Source: JAEVZK01 sp038202925 (GTDB lineage: Bacteria > Armatimonadota > Fimbriimonadia > Fimbriimonadales > Fimbriimonadaceae). Taken from it: a stretch of DNA of 23,969 nucleotides. The notes under the pieces were generated by a model. It saw only the letters and a list, made by a program, of their open reading frames with translations. It was not told the origin of the DNA and searched no databases. How positions within the stretch are numbered: position 1 is the first letter of the stretch; each line of letters begins with the position of its first letter. Of the stretch, positions 21,935 to 23,969 are shown piece by piece. The stretch spans positions 1 to 23,969 of the forward strand of contig JBBREM010000034.1 in NCBI GenBank assembly GCA_038202925.1, read 5' to 3'. A program made the position numbers and the translations under genes.

Positions 21935-22837
21935 TTACCTGAGCAGGGCGTCAATTTCCCTGAGATCGGCCTCGCTTATTCTCCAGTTCACCGCATTCGC
22001 GTTCGCGCGGACCTGCTCAGGCTTGGTCGCTCCGGCGATCACACTGGAGACCACGGGCCTTACGAGGAGCCATGACATCGCGAGTTCGAGAATCGTGCGG
22101 CCGCGCGCTTCGGCAAAGCCGATCAGCTTTTCCACTTTCGCGAGATTCTCTTCGGTGAGCCGAGGCGAATCTTTCTGGATGCGAGTTCCTTCGGGAATCG
22201 GCTGGCCTTGGCGGTACTTGCCGGTCAGCAGGCCGCTGAAGAGCGGGAAATAGGGGATGAAACCGAGTCCCTGTCGCTCGGACTCCTCCAGCACGCCTTC
22301 TTCGGGGTCTCGCTTCAGAAGGCTGTATTCATTTTGCACGCTGACGAACTTCGCGCCCTTCGCCGCCTGTTCGGCTTCGCGGAGCTGGTCGGGGGAAAAG
22401 TTGGAGCAGCCAATCTCACGCACCTTGCCCAGCTCAACCAGGTCGTTCAGGGTGCCCAGAGTGTCGGCAATCGGGACGGTTGAGTCGGGCTGGTGGAGTT
22501 GGTACAGGTCGATGAAATCGGTTCCGAGGCGCTGGAGACTGTCGTCGCAAGCCTGGCGCAGATATTCAGGCCGCGCTCCCTTGCGGTTCTCGTCGACTTC
22601 CATCCCGAACTTGCTGGCGACGATGACGTCTTTGCGTCGCGCGCCGAGAGTCTTGCCGAGGAAGACCTCGCTCTGCGTTTTGCCATAAATGTCGGCGGTA
22701 TCGAAGAAATTGATGCCGGCTTCGATCGCCGCGTCCACGACGGCTTGGGTTTCCCCTTGATCGATGCGCATCCCGAAGTTATTGCAGCCGATGCCCACGA
22801 CGGTGACGTCCAGCGAGCCGATCTTCCTGGTTTCCAT
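21935..22837 (-). CDS. aldo/keto reductase
   Basis: A 300-residue NADPH-dependent oxidoreductase of the AKR (beta/alpha)8 barrel family. The catalytic tetrad is complete: Asp46 (NFFDTAD), Tyr51 (DIYG), Lys76 (VASKFG) and His115 (YQLHQPD). The C-terminal cofactor-binding block is present as SSVIAGATKPEQVRANANAV. The start METRKIGSL matches the family. The frame stays open far upstream, but that part lies antisense to cca. The physiological substrate is unknown. It heads a two-gene minus-strand unit with phosphomannomutase and is divergent from cca. Confidence 0.93.
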   Translation of the reverse strand: METRKIGSLDVTVVGIGCNNFGMRIDQGETQAVVDAAIEAGINFFDTADIYGKTQSEVFLGKTLGARRKDVIVASKFGMEVDENRKGARPEYLRQACDDSLQRLGTDFIDLYQLHQPDSTVPIADTLGTLNDLVELGKVREIGCSNFSPDQLREAEQAAKGAKFVSVQNEYSLLKRDPEEGVLEESERQGLGFIPYFPLFSGLLTGKYRQGQPIPEGTRIQKDSPRLTEENLAKVEKLIGFAEARGRTILELAMSWLLVRPVVSSVIAGATKPEQVRANANAVNWRISEADLREIDALLR

Positions 22838-22906
22838 TAAGCGTTCTACGCAGCGACCCTTTGGGAGTGCGCGACGAAGTTGCGCTTTGCTGGGGCGGCA
22901 CCTGTC

Positions 22907-22912
22907 TAAACT
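22907..22912 (+). promoter_or_regulatory. -10 box, probable leaderless cca transcript
   Basis: TAAACT ends 6 bases before the ATG at 22919 and is identical to the box before the Hcy methyltransferase/MTHFR gene. TTGCTG (22887-22892) is a -35-like hexamer, but with a short 14-base spacer. Confidence 0.45.
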
Positions 22913-22918
22913 CAACCC

Positions 22919-23969
22919 ATGCACGCCGCGCTGGAGGCGATACGCGACGCGACCGCAGGCACCTCGGTCGAAGGCGACCTGTGGCTCGTCGGCGGCGCCG
23001 TGCGCGACGAGTTGCTGAACCGTCCCCTGAAGAACGACTTTGACCTCGTCACCCGAGGCTCCTCCGCCGAGTTGGCGAATCTGCTCTTTGAAAAACAAAT
23101 ATCGACGATCCCGCCGGTCACTTTCGAGCGGTTTGGGACGGCGATGATCCAGGTGCGAGACGTGCAGATCGAGATCGTCACCGCCCGCCGCGAGAGCTAC
23201 GACCCCGAATCGCGCAAGCCAAATGTCGAGCCTGCCACGCTGGACGAAGACGCGTTGAGGCGCGACTTCACCGTCAATGCGATCTTGCGGAACCTGCACT
23301 CGGGGGCGCTTTATGACCCGTTGGAAACGGGGGTGCGGGACCTGGAAGCCAAGGTTCTCAGAACGCCCATGGATCCCGTCGAAACGTTCCACGACGATCC
23401 CTTGCGCATGTTGCGGGCGGTGCGTTTTCGTTGGCAGCTCGGTTTTGAGCCTGCTCCGGGATTGTACGAAGCGGTTCGGGCAGAGGGCCATCGCCTGAGC
23501 ATTATCTCCGCCGAGCGGATACGCGACGAGTTGGTGAAGATACTCCTGCTTGCTAACGCGGACCGCGCCCTTGCCGACCTGATGGACCTCGGGCTCCTCC
23601 ATCAATTTGCCCCCGAATTCGAGGAAATGGTTGGCGTCGAGCAGGGCTCGTTCCACCACCTCGACGTGTGGAACCACACCTTGCTCGTGGTGAGGAACGC
23701 CGGCCCTTCCGATCTCTATGTGGCGCTGGGGGCGCTGTTCCACGACATTGCGAAGCCGCGCACGCGCAGCATCGACGACGAGGGCAACACCCGCTTCTTT
23801 GGCCACGAGGGGATGGGGGCTGAGGTGACAAGAGCTATTCTTCGTCGCCTCAAGTTTCCCGAGCGGGACATCGACATCGTCGCCTCCCTGGTGAAGAACC
23901 ACATGCGGCTCGGCAGCGCCCCCGAGTTCACCCCTGCCGCCGCCCGCAGGCTGCTGCGCGATCTTGGCG
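22919..23969 (+). CDS. cca: CCA tRNA nucleotidyltransferase / poly(A) polymerase family with HD domain (partial, runs off right edge)
   Basis: The first 350 codons of a class II nucleotidyltransferase that builds or repairs the 3' CCA of tRNAs. The head domain has LVGGAVRD (residues 23-30) and the metal-binding Asp40-x-Asp42 (NDFDLV); the nucleotide-recognition motif RRDFTVNA begins at 114. The family signature DDPLRMLRAVRFRWQLGF follows at about 159-175. An HD phosphohydrolase domain begins near His253, with FHDIAKP at 274-280 and further His residues (296, 328). The frame is open to the window end with no frameshift. Whether it adds the full CCA or only part of it cannot be told without the C-terminus. 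Confidence 0.93.
   Translation, partial: MHAALEAIRDATAGTSVEGDLWLVGGAVRDELLNRPLKNDFDLVTRGSSAELANLLFEKQISTIPPVTFERFGTAMIQVRDVQIEIVTARRESYDPESRKPNVEPATLDEDALRRDFTVNAILRNLHSGALYDPLETGVRDLEAKVLRTPMDPVETFHDDPLRMLRAVRFRWQLGFEPAPGLYEAVRAEGHRLSIISAERIRDELVKILLLANADRALADLMDLGLLHQFAPEFEEMVGVEQGSFHHLDVWNHTLLVVRNAGPSDLYVALGALFHDIAKPRTRSIDDEGNTRFFGHEGMGAEVTRAILRRLKFPERDIDIVASLVKNHMRLGSAPEFTPAAARRLLRDLG

Noticed and set aside
22838..23902. Upstream extension of the aldo/keto reductase frame to give a 655-residue protein
   Set aside because: The extension is exactly antisense to the intact cca gene, and the reductase has a family-typical start at 22837.

Overview
The window is a GC-rich bacterial chromosomal segment made almost entirely of housekeeping genes, packed tightly on both strands. 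No single marker fixes the taxon. The combination of a RemA/DUF370 homologue, a fused homocysteine S-methyltransferase/methylenetetrahydrofolate reductase, mreBCD, many secreted or membrane-anchored proteins and many apparently leaderless genes would suit a deep-branching Terrabacteria-type lineage, for example Armatimonadota (Fimbriimonadia). This is an inference from gene content, not a computed placement.

Layout. Positions 1-513 (minus) hold a possible gene start at the left edge and a HIT-family protein. A repeat (555-679) and a good promoter (692-720) precede acpP-fabF-xerD (760-3136). A small receiver-like protein converges on xerD (3133-3498, minus). An ECF sigma factor (3656-4252) and a short Gly-rich membrane protein (4315-4629) follow. 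Next is a tightly overlapping run of remA-like, mreB, mreC, mreD and gdhA (4683-8547). A repeat island (8553-8759) separates it from an HtrA-type protease (8800-9924, minus). Divergent from that are a secreted zinc metalloprotease (10185-10868), the bifunctional Hcy methyltransferase/MTHFR (10886-12697) and a membrane-anchored metallophosphoesterase (12697-13536). A 590-base intergenic stretch with a large nested palindrome leads to rimO (14127-15587), a secreted beta-propeller-like protein (15606-16457) and a convergent diacylglycerol-kinase-family lipid kinase (16454-17395, minus). An MFS exporter (17595-18854) and a secreted M28 peptidase (18892-20352) follow. The window ends with an aldo/keto reductase-phosphomannomutase pair on the minus strand (20530-22837) and the start of a divergent CCA-adding enzyme (22919 to the right edge).

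How the genes work together: acpP and fabF serve fatty-acid elongation. MreB, MreC and MreD form the rod-shape elongation scaffold, and here they are translationally linked to a RemA-like DNA-binding protein upstream and to glutamate dehydrogenase downstream. The Hcy methyltransferase/MTHFR connects one-carbon metabolism to methionine. RimO and the CCA enzyme serve translation (ribosomal protein S12 modification and tRNA 3' ends). Several proteins look exported (HtrA, metzincin, propeller, M28).

No classical mobile element, CRISPR array, tRNA or rRNA was seen. The most interesting signals are (i) palindromic hairpin elements apparently inserted in frame inside rimO and phosphomannomutase, one sharing an exact 15-mer with an intergenic palindrome; (ii) a recurring TANNNT-like box 6-8 bases before the start codon of several Shine-Dalgarno-less genes, suggesting widespread leaderless transcripts; (iii) the remA-mre overlap; and (iv) a metzincin whose third zinc ligand appears to be Asp.
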